Shown one piece after another: positions 51,716 to 60,359 of a stretch of DNA of 64,000 nucleotides. The DNA comes from Mycolicibacterium rhodesiae JS60 (GTDB lineage: Bacteria > Actinomycetota > Actinomycetes > Mycobacteriales > Mycobacteriaceae), in NCBI GenBank assembly GCA_000230935.2, contig AGIQ01000001.1, forward strand, positions 372,001-436,000, in the 5' to 3' direction. Made by a program: the position numbers and the translations under genes. Within the stretch, counting starts at the first letter, position 1, and the number at the start of each line of letters is the position of its first letter. Below the pieces are notes generated by a model. That model saw nothing but the letters and a program-made list of their open reading frames with translations. It ran no database searches and had not been told where the DNA came from.

Positions 51716-52488
51716 CGATGGCCGCCCGGCGTATCCGCCAGCCCCGCGTCGCCGAGATCGTCGCGTCCCGGCTGCGCGACGACATCCTGTCCGGGCGGCT
51801 GCGGGAAGGCGATGTCCTGCCGGCGCAGGAGAGCCTGTTCAGCGAGTTCGGCGTCAGCCCACCCGCGCTGCGGGAGGCGATCCACATCCTCGAGATCGAC
51901 GGATTGGTGTCGGTGCGCCGCGGCAACGTGGGCGGGGCCGTCGTGCACCTGCCGTCGGCCGACCGAACCGCTCACATGATCAGCATGGTGCTGCAATCGC
52001 GTTCGTCGACCCCGGCCGACGTCAGCGGCGCGCTGATGCACCTCGAGCCGATTTGTGCAGGCATGTGTGCCGCGCGCGAGGATCGGATGACCGAGGTCGT
52101 GCCCTACCTACAGGGCGAAATCAACCGCCAGGAACGGCAATTCGAGGACACGGCGCAATACGTTCCGAACGCCCGACGCTTCCACGAGGCGCTGGTCTCC
52201 CGATGTGGCAACGAGCCGATGATCCTGCTGATCGGGTCGCTGGAGCTGATCTGGTCGGCGCATGAGTCGTCGGTGTGGAGTGACGAGCCAGACCCGATGC
52301 GGCACAAGACCATGCGGGCCGCGCTGCGTGACCACCACAAGATGCTCGAGGCGATTGCCGACGGCAACGCCGACCGCGCGGTCCGGCTGGCACAGGACCA
52401 CCTTGCCGCCGCGCGGCGGAACACCCTGGCCTTCGGCCGGGACAGAACCATCGAGGCCAAGCTCATCTCCAACGCAGACCCCAGGTGA
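51712..52488 (+). CDS. GntR/FadR-family transcriptional regulator
   Basis: 258 aa. Winged helix (VAEIVASRLRDDILSGRLREGDVLPAQESLFSEFGVSPPALREAIHILEIDGLVSVRRGNVGGAVV) and FCD domain (RRFHEALVSRCGNEPM, HHKMLEAIADGNADRAVRLAQDHLAAARR). ATG 51712 overlaps the thioesterase stop. Predicted to bind the palindrome at 51022-51041. Confidence 0.9.
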   Translation: MTMAARRIRQPRVAEIVASRLRDDILSGRLREGDVLPAQESLFSEFGVSPPALREAIHILEIDGLVSVRRGNVGGAVVHLPSADRTAHMISMVLQSRSSTPADVSGALMHLEPICAGMCAAREDRMTEVVPYLQGEINRQERQFEDTAQYVPNARRFHEALVSRCGNEPMILLIGSLELIWSAHESSVWSDEPDPMRHKTMRAALRDHHKMLEAIADGNADRAVRLAQDHLAAARRNTLAFGRDRTIEAKLISNADPR

Positions 52489-52497
52489 GGAAGCGAT

Positions 52498-53376
52498 ATG
52501 ACAGACAACGATCGGGTGTTGTTCGAGGTCGACCGCGACAAGCGGATCGCCACGATCACGCTGAACAACCCCGCGCAGCGCAATTCGTACGACGCCGCGA
52601 TGCGGGAGACTGTCGCTCGTCACCTGGATGTGGTGGCCGACGACGACGACATTACCGTCGTGCTGCTGCGCGGCGCCGAGGGAGTGTTCTCCACCGGCGC
52701 CGATATGAACAACGCCTATGGTTGGTATGGGGAGAAGGCGGAGGAGCAGCCTTCCTCCACCGGGCGCCGACCCAGCCAGCGGCGTCGACTGACGGTGGAC
52801 CGCAAGTCATTCGGCTTCTATCACAACCTGATGGGCTTCCCGAAGGTCACTGTTGCGGAGATCAATGGGTACGCGCTCGGTGGCGGATTTGAGATGGCGC
52901 TGATGGCTGACATCTCAGTTATCGCGCGCGACACCAAGATCGGGATGCCGGCCACCCGGTTCCTCGGGCCCGCGCTGGGCAGCCTGCACATGTTCTTTCA
53001 CCGGCTCGGGCCGGTGCTGGCCCGACGGCTGCTGCTGACCGGCGACATCATCACCGCGGGCGACGTCGAGCACCTCGGCGTCTTCACCGACACCTGCGAT
53101 GCCGGGTCGGTGGCAGCGCGGGCCCGGTACTGGGCCGAGAAGACGGCCAAGATGCCGGCCGACGGCATCGTCATCGCCAAGGAGGCGTTCCGGCTGGTCG
53201 AGCAGAGCCAGGCCTACCAGGGTGAAGAGGTAGCCAGCTACCTGTTCCACGCGTATGGCACCAACCTGCAATTCGCGCCGGGGGAGTTCAACTTCGTCAA
53301 GACCCGGGCGCAGGTCGGAACCAAAGAGGCGTTCCGCCTGCGTGACGAGCATTTCCACGTCCCCGAGCCAAAGTGA
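52498..53376 (+). CDS. Enoyl-CoA hydratase/isomerase (crotonase) family protein
   Basis: 292 aa. TITLNNPAQRNSYDAAM, FSTGADMNNAYG, VAEINGYALGGGFEMALMADI, MPATRFLGPALGSLHMFFHRLGP. A Ser/Arg-rich insert (EEQPSSTGRRPSQRRRLTVD) after the oxyanion loop is unusual. Start ATG 52498 after AGGAAG, nine bases after the GntR stop. Confidence 0.88.
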   Translation: MTDNDRVLFEVDRDKRIATITLNNPAQRNSYDAAMRETVARHLDVVADDDDITVVLLRGAEGVFSTGADMNNAYGWYGEKAEEQPSSTGRRPSQRRRLTVDRKSFGFYHNLMGFPKVTVAEINGYALGGGFEMALMADISVIARDTKIGMPATRFLGPALGSLHMFFHRLGPVLARRLLLTGDIITAGDVEHLGVFTDTCDAGSVAARARYWAEKTAKMPADGIVIAKEAFRLVEQSQAYQGEEVASYLFHAYGTNLQFAPGEFNFVKTRAQVGTKEAFRLRDEHFHVPEPK

Positions 53377-53465
53377 CATGCACCACTTACCGTCAGCGCT
53401 ACATATTCTGCTACTTTTGTAAAGCTGCCACAGCGTAACGTCTCAACGTCGAAGCGAGGTTGTCC

Positions 53466-54641
53466 ATGCCCGAACCAGTCATCGTCGGAGCCGTCCGGAC
53501 CGCGATCGGTCGCTCCTTCAAGGGCACACTGGTCAACACGCCGCCTGAAGTTCTGCTCGGCGCCGTACTCCCCGAGGTGGTTCGCCGTGGTGGCATCGAC
53601 CCGAGCGCCATCGACGACATCATCATCGCCGAATCGCACTACGGCGGTGGCGATCTCGCTCGCTACGGTGCCCTGGTCGCAGGCTACGAGAACGCGCCCG
53701 GCCAGGCGGTCAACCGGCACTGTGCGGGCAGCCTGACGGCCATCGGCAACGCCTCGGCCCAGATCGGCTCGGGGATGGAGCGCGTTCTGGTGGCAGGCGG
53801 TGTGCAGTCGCTGTCCATGACACCGCTGATGAGCCAGCGCATCCCCGGCCCCGAGTTGAAGTTCGAAGAGCGCTGGTTGCCGCCGATCCACGTCGAGACG
53901 CCGGATGCACCGGCCCGCGACATGTCGATCACCGTCGGCTGGAACACCGCACAGTCGTATGGGATCACCCGCGAGCAGCTCGACGAATGGGCCGCGCGTA
54001 GCCACCAGCGTGCCGTCGCCGCCCAGGACGCGGGCAAGTTCGCCGACGAGATCATCCCGCTGAAGGTGGAACAGTTCGACGGCTCGGTCACCGAGTTCAC
54101 CGTCGACGAGCACCCGCGTCGCGACACCACCGTCGAGAAGCTCGCCGCCCTCAAGGTGCTGCACCCGGAGATCGAGGGCTTCTCGATCACCGCCGGTAAC
54201 AGCAGCGGAACCAACGACGCTGCCGCCGCCGTCGCGCTGACCGATCGCGACTACGCGTCGTCCAACGGGCTCGACGTCATGGCCACCGTGAAGGCGTGGG
54301 GCGCTGCGGGCGTGCCCGCCCGCGACACCGGCCTTGGCGCGGTCGCGGCCATCGGCAAGGTGCTCGGCCGGGCCGGCCTCAAGGCGTCCGATGTGGCGCT
54401 GTGGGAGATCAACGAGGCCTTCGCCTCGGTGCCGATCGCGGCCTGCAAGGAGTACGGCATCGACGAGGAGCTGGTGAACTTCTCCGGCAGCGGCTGCAGC
54501 CTGGGGCACCCCATCGCGGCGTCCGGCGCCCGGATGATCACCACCCTGATCTACGAGCTGCGCCGTCGCGGCGGGGGCATCGGTGTCGCGGCGATGTGCG
54601 CCGGCGGCGGCCAGGGCGGCGCGGTCGTCATCGAGGTCTGA
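53466..54641 (+). CDS. Thiolase (acetyl-CoA acetyltransferase family)
   Basis: 391 aa. Nucleophile C86 in NRHCAGSLTA, NEAFASVPIA, GHPIAASGARM and CAGGGQGGAVV, all four thiolase signatures. ATG 53466 follows GCGAGG; a TTG two codons upstream is open. The 89-bp gap before it may hold its own promoter. Ends before a strong inverted repeat. Confidence 0.92.
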   Translation: MPEPVIVGAVRTAIGRSFKGTLVNTPPEVLLGAVLPEVVRRGGIDPSAIDDIIIAESHYGGGDLARYGALVAGYENAPGQAVNRHCAGSLTAIGNASAQIGSGMERVLVAGGVQSLSMTPLMSQRIPGPELKFEERWLPPIHVETPDAPARDMSITVGWNTAQSYGITREQLDEWAARSHQRAVAAQDAGKFADEIIPLKVEQFDGSVTEFTVDEHPRRDTTVEKLAALKVLHPEIEGFSITAGNSSGTNDAAAAVALTDRDYASSNGLDVMATVKAWGAAGVPARDTGLGAVAAIGKVLGRAGLKASDVALWEINEAFASVPIAACKEYGIDEELVNFSGSGCSLGHPIAASGARMITTLIYELRRRGGGIGVAAMCAGGGQGGAVVIEV

Positions 54642-54651
54642 CTTTCCTCGC

Positions 54652-54709
54652 CGAGCAGACACAAACTCGTACGATTTCCGGCTTCAGAGCCCGAGTTTGT
54701 GTCTGCTCG
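54652..54709. terminator. Bidirectional terminator-like inverted repeat
   Basis: CGAGCAGACACAAACTCG (54652-54669) and CGAGTTTGTGTCTGCTCG (54692-54709): 18-bp perfect arms with a 22-base loop, between convergent thiolase and TetR genes. The GAGCAGACnCAAA word recurs between convergent genes in mycobacteria. No T-run, as usual for mycobacterial hairpin terminators. Confidence 0.75.
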
Positions 54710-54723
54710 CGGTGGAAAGGTGA

Positions 54724-55458
54724 CTAGCTTTTGCGGCGAGCCTTGGCTGCGGGCTTCTTGCCCTCCTCGATCAGCGCGGCGGCGTGGTCGAGGATGCACT
54801 CCAGGCCGAACTCGAAATTGCGCTCGTCGGTGCCGCCGATCCGGTGGCCCTCGGCGCTCACCTTGGCCAGCAGCGGCGTGCTGTCGGCATTGCCGATGAT
54901 CGCGTCCTCGAGCTGGTGGGCGTCCTCGCCGGCGGCGGCGTTCTTTTCGTAAAGCCGGTGCAGCACGACCGAACCCCGCACATGCACGGAGACCGCTGAG
55001 TACGTGTCGAACGCGTCCTCGGCGGACAGGCCCGCCTCAACCAGGCTGGAGATCGCCTTCTCCACTTCCATCTGACCGGCGCGGACGGCCCGTGCGCTGA
55101 GCGCCGAGCGGATCAGGATCAGATCGCACAGGATCGGATTGCCCATGAAGGTCTTGCGCATCGCGCGTGCATGGTTGGCCAAGGTCTCCCGCCAATCGGC
55201 GGCTTCGACATAGGGCGTGGCGAACACGTACTGGCCCAGCGCGCGGTCGGTCATCGCGTTGAGGAGGTCGTCCTTCTTGCGGAAGTACCAGTAGATACTG
55301 GTGACGCCGACACCGAGATGCTTGCCCAGCAGCGGCATGCTCAGGTTGTCGATCGACACCTGCTCGGCCAGTTCGAAGGCACCCGCGATGATGTCGTCGG
55401 GGTTGATCGACCCACGCTCGCGCCGCGGGCGCTTGGTGGCGGTCGCTGGCTTGGCCAC
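54724..55458 (-). CDS. TetR-family transcriptional regulator
   Basis: 244 aa. HTH at about 22-66 (DDIIAGAFELAEQVSIDNLSMPLLGKHLGVGVTSIYWYFRKKDDLLNAM). Long C-terminal ligand domain ending in a Lys/Arg-rich tail (EEGKKPAAKARRKS). GTG start 55456-55458. Divergent from the enoyl-CoA hydratase at 55620, with a candidate operator between them, so it probably represses that operon. Confidence 0.9.
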   Translation of the reverse strand: MAKPATATKRPRRERGSINPDDIIAGAFELAEQVSIDNLSMPLLGKHLGVGVTSIYWYFRKKDDLLNAMTDRALGQYVFATPYVEAADWRETLANHARAMRKTFMGNPILCDLILIRSALSARAVRAGQMEVEKAISSLVEAGLSAEDAFDTYSAVSVHVRGSVVLHRLYEKNAAAGEDAHQLEDAIIGNADSTPLLAKVSAEGHRIGGTDERNFEFGLECILDHAAALIEEGKKPAAKARRKS

Positions 55459-55558
55459 TGTAGGTCACCTTCCGTTTGAAGAATCGGTAGCGGGAAATCT
55501 ACCTGGCGCTGATCTGTGAACTGCGTCTCCGCTCCAGACCCGACCCGTCTCTACCCGC

Positions 55559-55584
55559 TACTGTAAAGCCTATAGTAGGTTTTA
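55559..55584. promoter_or_regulatory. Candidate TetR operator upstream of the 55620 operon
   Basis: TAAAGCCTA (55564-55572), TAG, TAGGTTTTA (55576-55584): 9-bp arms with one mismatch. It overlaps TACTGTA (55559-55565), a word that also occurs as TACAGTA at 51013 and 58234 in other promoters of the region. Confidence 0.55.
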
Positions 55585-55619
55585 CCGATACCAGCGAATC
55601 AAACACGGAGGAGCACCGG

Positions 55620-56381
55620 GTGTCGGACGCAGTGCTGCGCGAACGCCAAGGCAGGATTCTGGTCATCACGATCAATCGCCCCGAGGCTCGCAATGCGGTG
55701 AATCTTGCTGTGAGCCAAGGACTTGCGGATGCGGTCGACGAGCTCGACGACGATCCCGATCTGACCGTCGGTGTGGTCACCGGCGCGGGCGGAAATTTCT
55801 GCTCAGGGATGGATCTGAAGGCGTTCGCGGCAGGTGAGATAGTGGCGATCCCCGGGCGTGGCATCGGGTTCACTGAACGCCCGCCGCGCAAGCCGCTCAT
55901 CGCGGCCGTCGAGGGCTACGCCGTTGCGGGCGGCACCGAGGTGGTGCTGGGAACCGACCTGGTGGTCGCGTCCAAAACCGCGAAATTCGGCATCCCCGAG
56001 GTCAAGCGCGGCCTGGTGGCGGCCGGTGGCGGGTTGCTGCGCCTCCCGCAGCGCATCCCGTATCAGAAGGCGTTCGAGCTGGCGCTGACCGGCGAGACGT
56101 TCTCCGCCGAGCAGGGCGAGGCATGGGGGTTCGTCAACGTCCTCACCGAAGAAGGCGGGGCGCTGGCCGGGGCGATCGAGCTCGCGGGGAAGATCAGCGC
56201 CAACGGTCCGCTTGCCGTCGCCGCCACCAAGGACGTGCTGATCCAGTCCGCGGACTGGAGCCAGGCCGAAATGTGGAAGAAGCAGCTGGAACTCATCATC
56301 CCGGTGTTCTCCTCCAACGATGCCCGCGAAGGTGCCGTCGCGTTTGCTGAGAAGCGCGCGCCGAATTGGACGAACACGTAA
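55620..56381 (+). CDS. Enoyl-CoA hydratase
   Basis: 253 aa. VITINRPEARNAVNLAV, FCSGMDLKAFA, IAAVEGYAVAGGTEVVLGTDL and FGIPEVKRGLVAAGGGLLRLP with a Glu at the catalytic site (PEVKRG). GTG 55620 after GGAGG. First gene of a long plus-strand run (ECH, SDR, DHDPS-like). Confidence 0.9.
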   Translation: MSDAVLRERQGRILVITINRPEARNAVNLAVSQGLADAVDELDDDPDLTVGVVTGAGGNFCSGMDLKAFAAGEIVAIPGRGIGFTERPPRKPLIAAVEGYAVAGGTEVVLGTDLVVASKTAKFGIPEVKRGLVAAGGGLLRLPQRIPYQKAFELALTGETFSAEQGEAWGFVNVLTEEGGALAGAIELAGKISANGPLAVAATKDVLIQSADWSQAEMWKKQLELIIPVFSSNDAREGAVAFAEKRAPNWTNT

Positions 56382-56393
56382 GTCCTGCCGGCC

Positions 56394-57191
56394 GTGGATC
56401 TCGGACTCGGTGACGCCACCGCCGTCGTGGTCGGCGGCGGTCGCGGAATGGGATTGGCCGCCGCCCGGTGTCTGGCCGACGACGGCGCCCGCATCGCACT
56501 CGTGGGACGCACGGCCGCTCTGCTGGACGCGGCAGCCGACGAACTGATCGCGCGCGGCAGTCCGGATGCGGTTCCTCTGGTGGCCGACACCGGAGACGAT
56601 TCGCAGGTGCAGCGGGTCTTCGCCCAGATCGGCCAGCGGTGGGGTGGCCACCTCAACATCCTCATCAACGCCGTCGGGCCAAGTGTGCAAGGCACTTTCG
56701 ACGATTTGACCGACGATCAGTGGCACATCGCCATCGACGAGGGCGCGATGGGTATGGTGCGCTGCGTGCGCGCGGCACTGCCCCTGCTGCGGGCCGCGGA
56801 GTGGGCGCGCATCGTCAACTTCTCCGCCCAGTCCACGCAACGACAGAGCCCGCGGCTGGCGGCGTTCACCGCCGCCAAGTCGATGGTCGTCAGCGTCTCC
56901 AAGAACCTGTCGCTGCATCTCGCGCCCGACGAGATCCTGGTCAACGTCGTCTCTCCGGGCAGCATCGCTTCCGAGGGGCTCACCGGCTGGGCCGAGTCTG
57001 TCGGCGTCGACGGATCCGACCCCTACGCGCTGATGGCCGCGATCGACGAACACTTCGGGCACCCCGCTCATCTGCCGCGGGCCGGGCTGCCCGAGGAGAT
57101 CGGGCCGGTCGTCGCTTTCCTTGCCTCCAAACGTAATTCGTACATGACCGGCGCCAATGTCAATGTCGACGGCGGTAGCGACTTCACGTGA
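56394..57191 (+). CDS. SDR-fold protein with Phe in place of the catalytic Tyr
   Basis: 265 aa. Cofactor motif VGGGRGMGLAAAR, a NAVG motif (LINAVGPSVQG) and Ser region NFSAQST are normal, but the YxxxK site reads FTAAK in RLAAFTAAKSM. Loss of the Tyr hydroxyl normally removes dehydrogenase activity, so this may be a dehydratase, isomerase, scaffold, or an SDR using another acid. C-terminus YMTGANVNVDGGSD is standard. GTG 56394. Confidence 0.85.
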   Translation: MDLGLGDATAVVVGGGRGMGLAAARCLADDGARIALVGRTAALLDAAADELIARGSPDAVPLVADTGDDSQVQRVFAQIGQRWGGHLNILINAVGPSVQGTFDDLTDDQWHIAIDEGAMGMVRCVRAALPLLRAAEWARIVNFSAQSTQRQSPRLAAFTAAKSMVVSVSKNLSLHLAPDEILVNVVSPGSIASEGLTGWAESVGVDGSDPYALMAAIDEHFGHPAHLPRAGLPEEIGPVVAFLASKRNSYMTGANVNVDGGSDFT

Positions 57192-57200
57192 GGAGCGGTG

Positions 57201-58208
57201 ATGGCCACAACAAGCGACGCCCGGGAGTGGGCGCGAACGCAACTGCGTGGAATCGGCAACAGCCTCTACACCCCGTTCACCGGGACCGACGGCGACGAGA
57301 TCGACTGGGACGCCTACCGGACGCTGGTGAGGTACTGCGTCGGTGAGCTCAGGCACCCGATGCTGTGGTGCACCAGCGGCATCGCCGAATTCTGGTCGCT
57401 GACTCTTGCTGAGCGAAAGCGGTTGCTGGAGATCGCAATCGAGGAAGGCCGGCGGATCAACCCCGATGTCGTCATCCAGGCCTGCACCGCCGCGACGGCC
57501 GCCAAGGACTGCCTCGAGCTGACGGCGCACGCACAGCAGGCGGGCGCCGACATCGTCTACATCCAGACCCCGATGATGGAGACCCACGGGGGCGAGGGCG
57601 TTCTCCGGTTCTTCCGCTATATCGCCGACCGGACCGATATCGCGCTCGGCATGTTCAACTCGCCGTCGTCGGGATATGTGCTCACACCCGCGGAGGGGGC
57701 GCGCATCTACGCCGAAATCCCTGCGGTGTGCGCGACGAAGGAGGGCGCGTTCCGTCCGGGGAGCAGCCGGATGCTGCACGAGCTGGCACCCGGCCTGGTG
57801 ATCTGGGAGTGCGATCTGACGGTCTACCGCGCGGGCTGGTTGCGGGCGGGGATCGTCGGTCCCGCCCAGTTGGGCACCGCGGGCTATCTGCACGAGACTC
57901 CGCAGCGGCCGATCATCTCCGAGTACTGGGAGCTGGTCTGGGCCGACAAACTCATCGAGGCGATGGACTACGCCGAGAAGTCCGGATTGGACCAGTTCGG
58001 CATCGACATGGGCTCGGTGTTCACGTGCTATCCGGGTCGCCCGGACTATTTCACCCACTGGGGCGGCGCCTTCAAATACGCCGCCTCGCTGCTGGGACTT
58101 CCGATCGGCGACTATCCGCATTCGCGCCCGCCGCAGACCGAATTGTCCGACGCTGGAAAGACCCAGATCCAGCAGGCCTACCAGCGCCTCGGCCTCATCG
58201 CGGGCTGA
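57201..58208 (+). CDS. Dihydrodipicolinate synthase-family lyase/aldolase-like protein
   Basis: 335 aa TIM-barrel. Schiff-base Lys K180 in VCATKEGAF. The position of the usual catalytic Tyr reads GMFNSPSSG, i.e. Phe replaces Tyr in the YNxP motif, and the substrate loop TSGIAEFWSLTLAER replaces GTTGE. This points to a hydratase-aldolase or decarboxylase acting on a non-amino-acid substrate, as in aromatic-degradation relatives, not to lysine synthesis. ATG 57201 follows GAGGAG. Confidence 0.82.
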   Translation: MATTSDAREWARTQLRGIGNSLYTPFTGTDGDEIDWDAYRTLVRYCVGELRHPMLWCTSGIAEFWSLTLAERKRLLEIAIEEGRRINPDVVIQACTAATAAKDCLELTAHAQQAGADIVYIQTPMMETHGGEGVLRFFRYIADRTDIALGMFNSPSSGYVLTPAEGARIYAEIPAVCATKEGAFRPGSSRMLHELAPGLVIWECDLTVYRAGWLRAGIVGPAQLGTAGYLHETPQRPIISEYWELVWADKLIEAMDYAEKSGLDQFGIDMGSVFTCYPGRPDYFTHWGGAFKYAASLLGLPIGDYPHSRPPQTELSDAGKTQIQQAYQRLGLIAG

Positions 58209-58286
58209 GTGCGGAAGGTGATACCGATAGGTGTACAGTATGGACATATTCGCATGCTGGCGCGCCATTCCGGGAGGTACGCGTAG

Positions 58287-59129
58287 GTGACCGACACCCA
58301 AGCTGACGTCACCGCCAATTCCGCTGCGGCCCCGCCCGTTCTCTACGAGGTCCTCGACAACGGCGTCGCGGTCCTGACGTTCAACCGGCCGGAGCGGATG
58401 AACGGGTGGGGCGGCGGGCTGGCCGCAGGCTTCTACGCGGGTATGGACGCCGCCGAAGCCGACGCGGGAGTCCGCGCGATCGTGGTCACCGGTTCGGGGC
58501 GCGCCTTCTGCGCCGGAGCCGACATGGGCGACCTCTCGTCGATCAGCTCGGCGAGCGTCGACAGTGCGGGCGAGGCCGACCTGACCGCGATGGTGGGGGA
58601 GCGGCATCCGCTGTTCGTCACGACCGTCGGCAAGCCCGTCATCGCCGCGATCAACGGAGCCTGCGCCGGCATCGGGCTGACGCAGGCATTGATGTGCGAC
58701 ATCCGGTTCGCCGCGGCCGGTGCGAAGTTCACCACCTCATTCGTGCGCCGCGGGCTGATCGCCGAATACGGCATCTCGTGGATCCTGCCGAAGGTCGTCG
58801 GCTGGGGCGCGGCGCTGGATCTGCTGATGAGCGGCCGGGTGTTCTACGCCGAGGAGGCATTCGAACTCGGCATGGTCAAAGAAGTCGTCGCACCCGACCA
58901 ATTGCTGCACCGCGCAATCGAATATGCCGCAGACATCGCCGCCAATTGCGCACCCAGCTCGCTGGCCGTCATCAAGCGGCAGGTGTACGGCGACGCGCTG
59001 CGCGAGGCTGGCGACGCCAGCCAGCGGGCCGAGACACTCATGCACGAGTCCATGCAACGCCCCGACTTCATCGAGGGCATCACCGCGTTCTTCGAGAAGC
59101 GGCCACCGAACTTCCCGCCCCTGACGTGA
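58287..59129 (+). CDS. Enoyl-CoA hydratase/isomerase family protein
   Basis: 280 aa. VLTFNRPERMNGWGGGL, FCAGADMGDL, IAAINGACAGIGLTQALMCDIRF and TTSFVRRGLIAEYGISWILPKVVG with Glu in AEYG. GTG 58287 after GGGAGG. The 78-bp gap upstream contains a TACAGT (58234-58239) that could be a -10 element, so this may start a new transcript with the genes that follow. Confidence 0.88.
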   Translation: MTDTQADVTANSAAAPPVLYEVLDNGVAVLTFNRPERMNGWGGGLAAGFYAGMDAAEADAGVRAIVVTGSGRAFCAGADMGDLSSISSASVDSAGEADLTAMVGERHPLFVTTVGKPVIAAINGACAGIGLTQALMCDIRFAAAGAKFTTSFVRRGLIAEYGISWILPKVVGWGAALDLLMSGRVFYAEEAFELGMVKEVVAPDQLLHRAIEYAADIAANCAPSSLAVIKRQVYGDALREAGDASQRAETLMHESMQRPDFIEGITAFFEKRPPNFPPLT

Positions 59130-59147
59130 GCTGAGAGGACGACACCG

Positions 59148-60356
59148 ATGACTTTGGATTACAAGGCGATTGACGTCGACAACCACTACTACGAACCGAC
59201 TGACTCGTTCACCCGGCATCTGCCGAAGGAGTTCAAGCGCCGTGGCGTACAGATGCTCACCGAGGGCAAGCGCACCTTCGCCGTCATGGGTGGCGTCATC
59301 AACCAATTCATTCCCAACCCGACGTTCGACCCGATCATTGAGCCTGGGTGTCTGGACCTGTTGTTCCGTGGCGAGATTCCCGACGGCGTCGACCCGGCGT
59401 CGCTGATGAAGGTCGACCGGCTCGCCGATCATCCCGAGTACCAGAACCGCGACGCCCGGGTGAAGATCCTGGACAAGCAGAACCTCGAAACCGTGTTCAT
59501 GCTGCCGACATTCGCGTGCGGTGTCGAGGAGGCGCTCAAGCGCGACATCGAGGCGACGATGGCCTCGGTGCATGCGTTCAACCTGTGGCTCGACGAGGAC
59601 TGGGGTTTCGACCGGCCCGACCACCGGTTCCTTTCGGCGCCGATCATCTCGCTGGCCGACCCGGACGCGGCGGTGGCCGAGGTCGACTTCGTGCTCGACC
59701 GGGGCGCCAAGATCGTGTGTGTGCGGCCTGCGCCGGTGCCGGGGCGGGTGAAGCCGCGCTCGCTGGGCGACCCGGTGCACGATCCGGTGTGGGCGCGGCT
59801 GGCCGAGGCTGGTGTTCCGGTGGTCTTTCACCTGTCCGACAGTGGCTACCTGGCCATTTCGGCGCTGTGGGGTGGCACCGGAACGTTCGAGGGCTTCGGG
59901 AAACGGGATCCCCTCGACAGCGTCCTGCTCGACGACCGCGCCATCCACGACTCGATGGCGTCGATGATCGTGCATCAGGTCTTCACCCGGCACCCCAAGC
60001 TGAAGGTGGCCAGCATCGAGAACGGCTCGTACTTCGTCTATCGGCTGATCAAGCGGCTGAAGAAAGCCGCCAACACCGCGCCTTACCACTTCAGGGAAGA
60101 CCCGGTCGAGCAGCTCAAGAACAACGTCTGGATCGCCCCGTACTACGAGGACGACGTGTTGCTGCTCGCCGACACCATCGGCGTCGACAAGATCCTGTTC
60201 GGCTCGGACTGGCCACACGGCGAGGGGCTGGCCGACCCGATGGCATTCACCGCCGACATTCCCCAGTTCCCCGAGTTCAGTGCCACCGACACCCGAAAAG
60301 TCATGCGGGACAACGCGTTGGACCTGCTGGGCGTCTCGGTGCCGTCGGTGGCCTGA
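59148..60356 (+). CDS. Amidohydrolase 2-family metal enzyme
   Basis: 402 aa. N-terminal DVDNHYYEP (metal-ligand His), VVFHLSDSG with the second His, and C-terminal ILFGSDWPHGEG with the conserved Asp, the pattern of the ACMSD-like amidohydrolase 2 group, which includes decarboxylases and hydrolases. Its partner at 61976 belongs to the same superfamily. In this context a decarboxylase or ring-opening hydrolase is likely. ATG 59148. Confidence 0.87.
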   Translation: MTLDYKAIDVDNHYYEPTDSFTRHLPKEFKRRGVQMLTEGKRTFAVMGGVINQFIPNPTFDPIIEPGCLDLLFRGEIPDGVDPASLMKVDRLADHPEYQNRDARVKILDKQNLETVFMLPTFACGVEEALKRDIEATMASVHAFNLWLDEDWGFDRPDHRFLSAPIISLADPDAAVAEVDFVLDRGAKIVCVRPAPVPGRVKPRSLGDPVHDPVWARLAEAGVPVVFHLSDSGYLAISALWGGTGTFEGFGKRDPLDSVLLDDRAIHDSMASMIVHQVFTRHPKLKVASIENGSYFVYRLIKRLKKAANTAPYHFREDPVEQLKNNVWIAPYYEDDVLLLADTIGVDKILFGSDWPHGEGLADPMAFTADIPQFPEFSATDTRKVMRDNALDLLGVSVPSVA

Positions 60357-60359
60357 GCT

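Noticed and set aside
54652..54709. Insertion-sequence end repeats
   Set aside because: Arms are only 22 bases apart with no transposase between; a terminator hairpin explains them.
55803..58607. A 934-codon open frame on the minus strand
   Set aside because: It lies opposite three well-supported plus-strand enzyme genes and has the Arg/Gly/His-rich composition of an antisense shadow in high-GC DNA.
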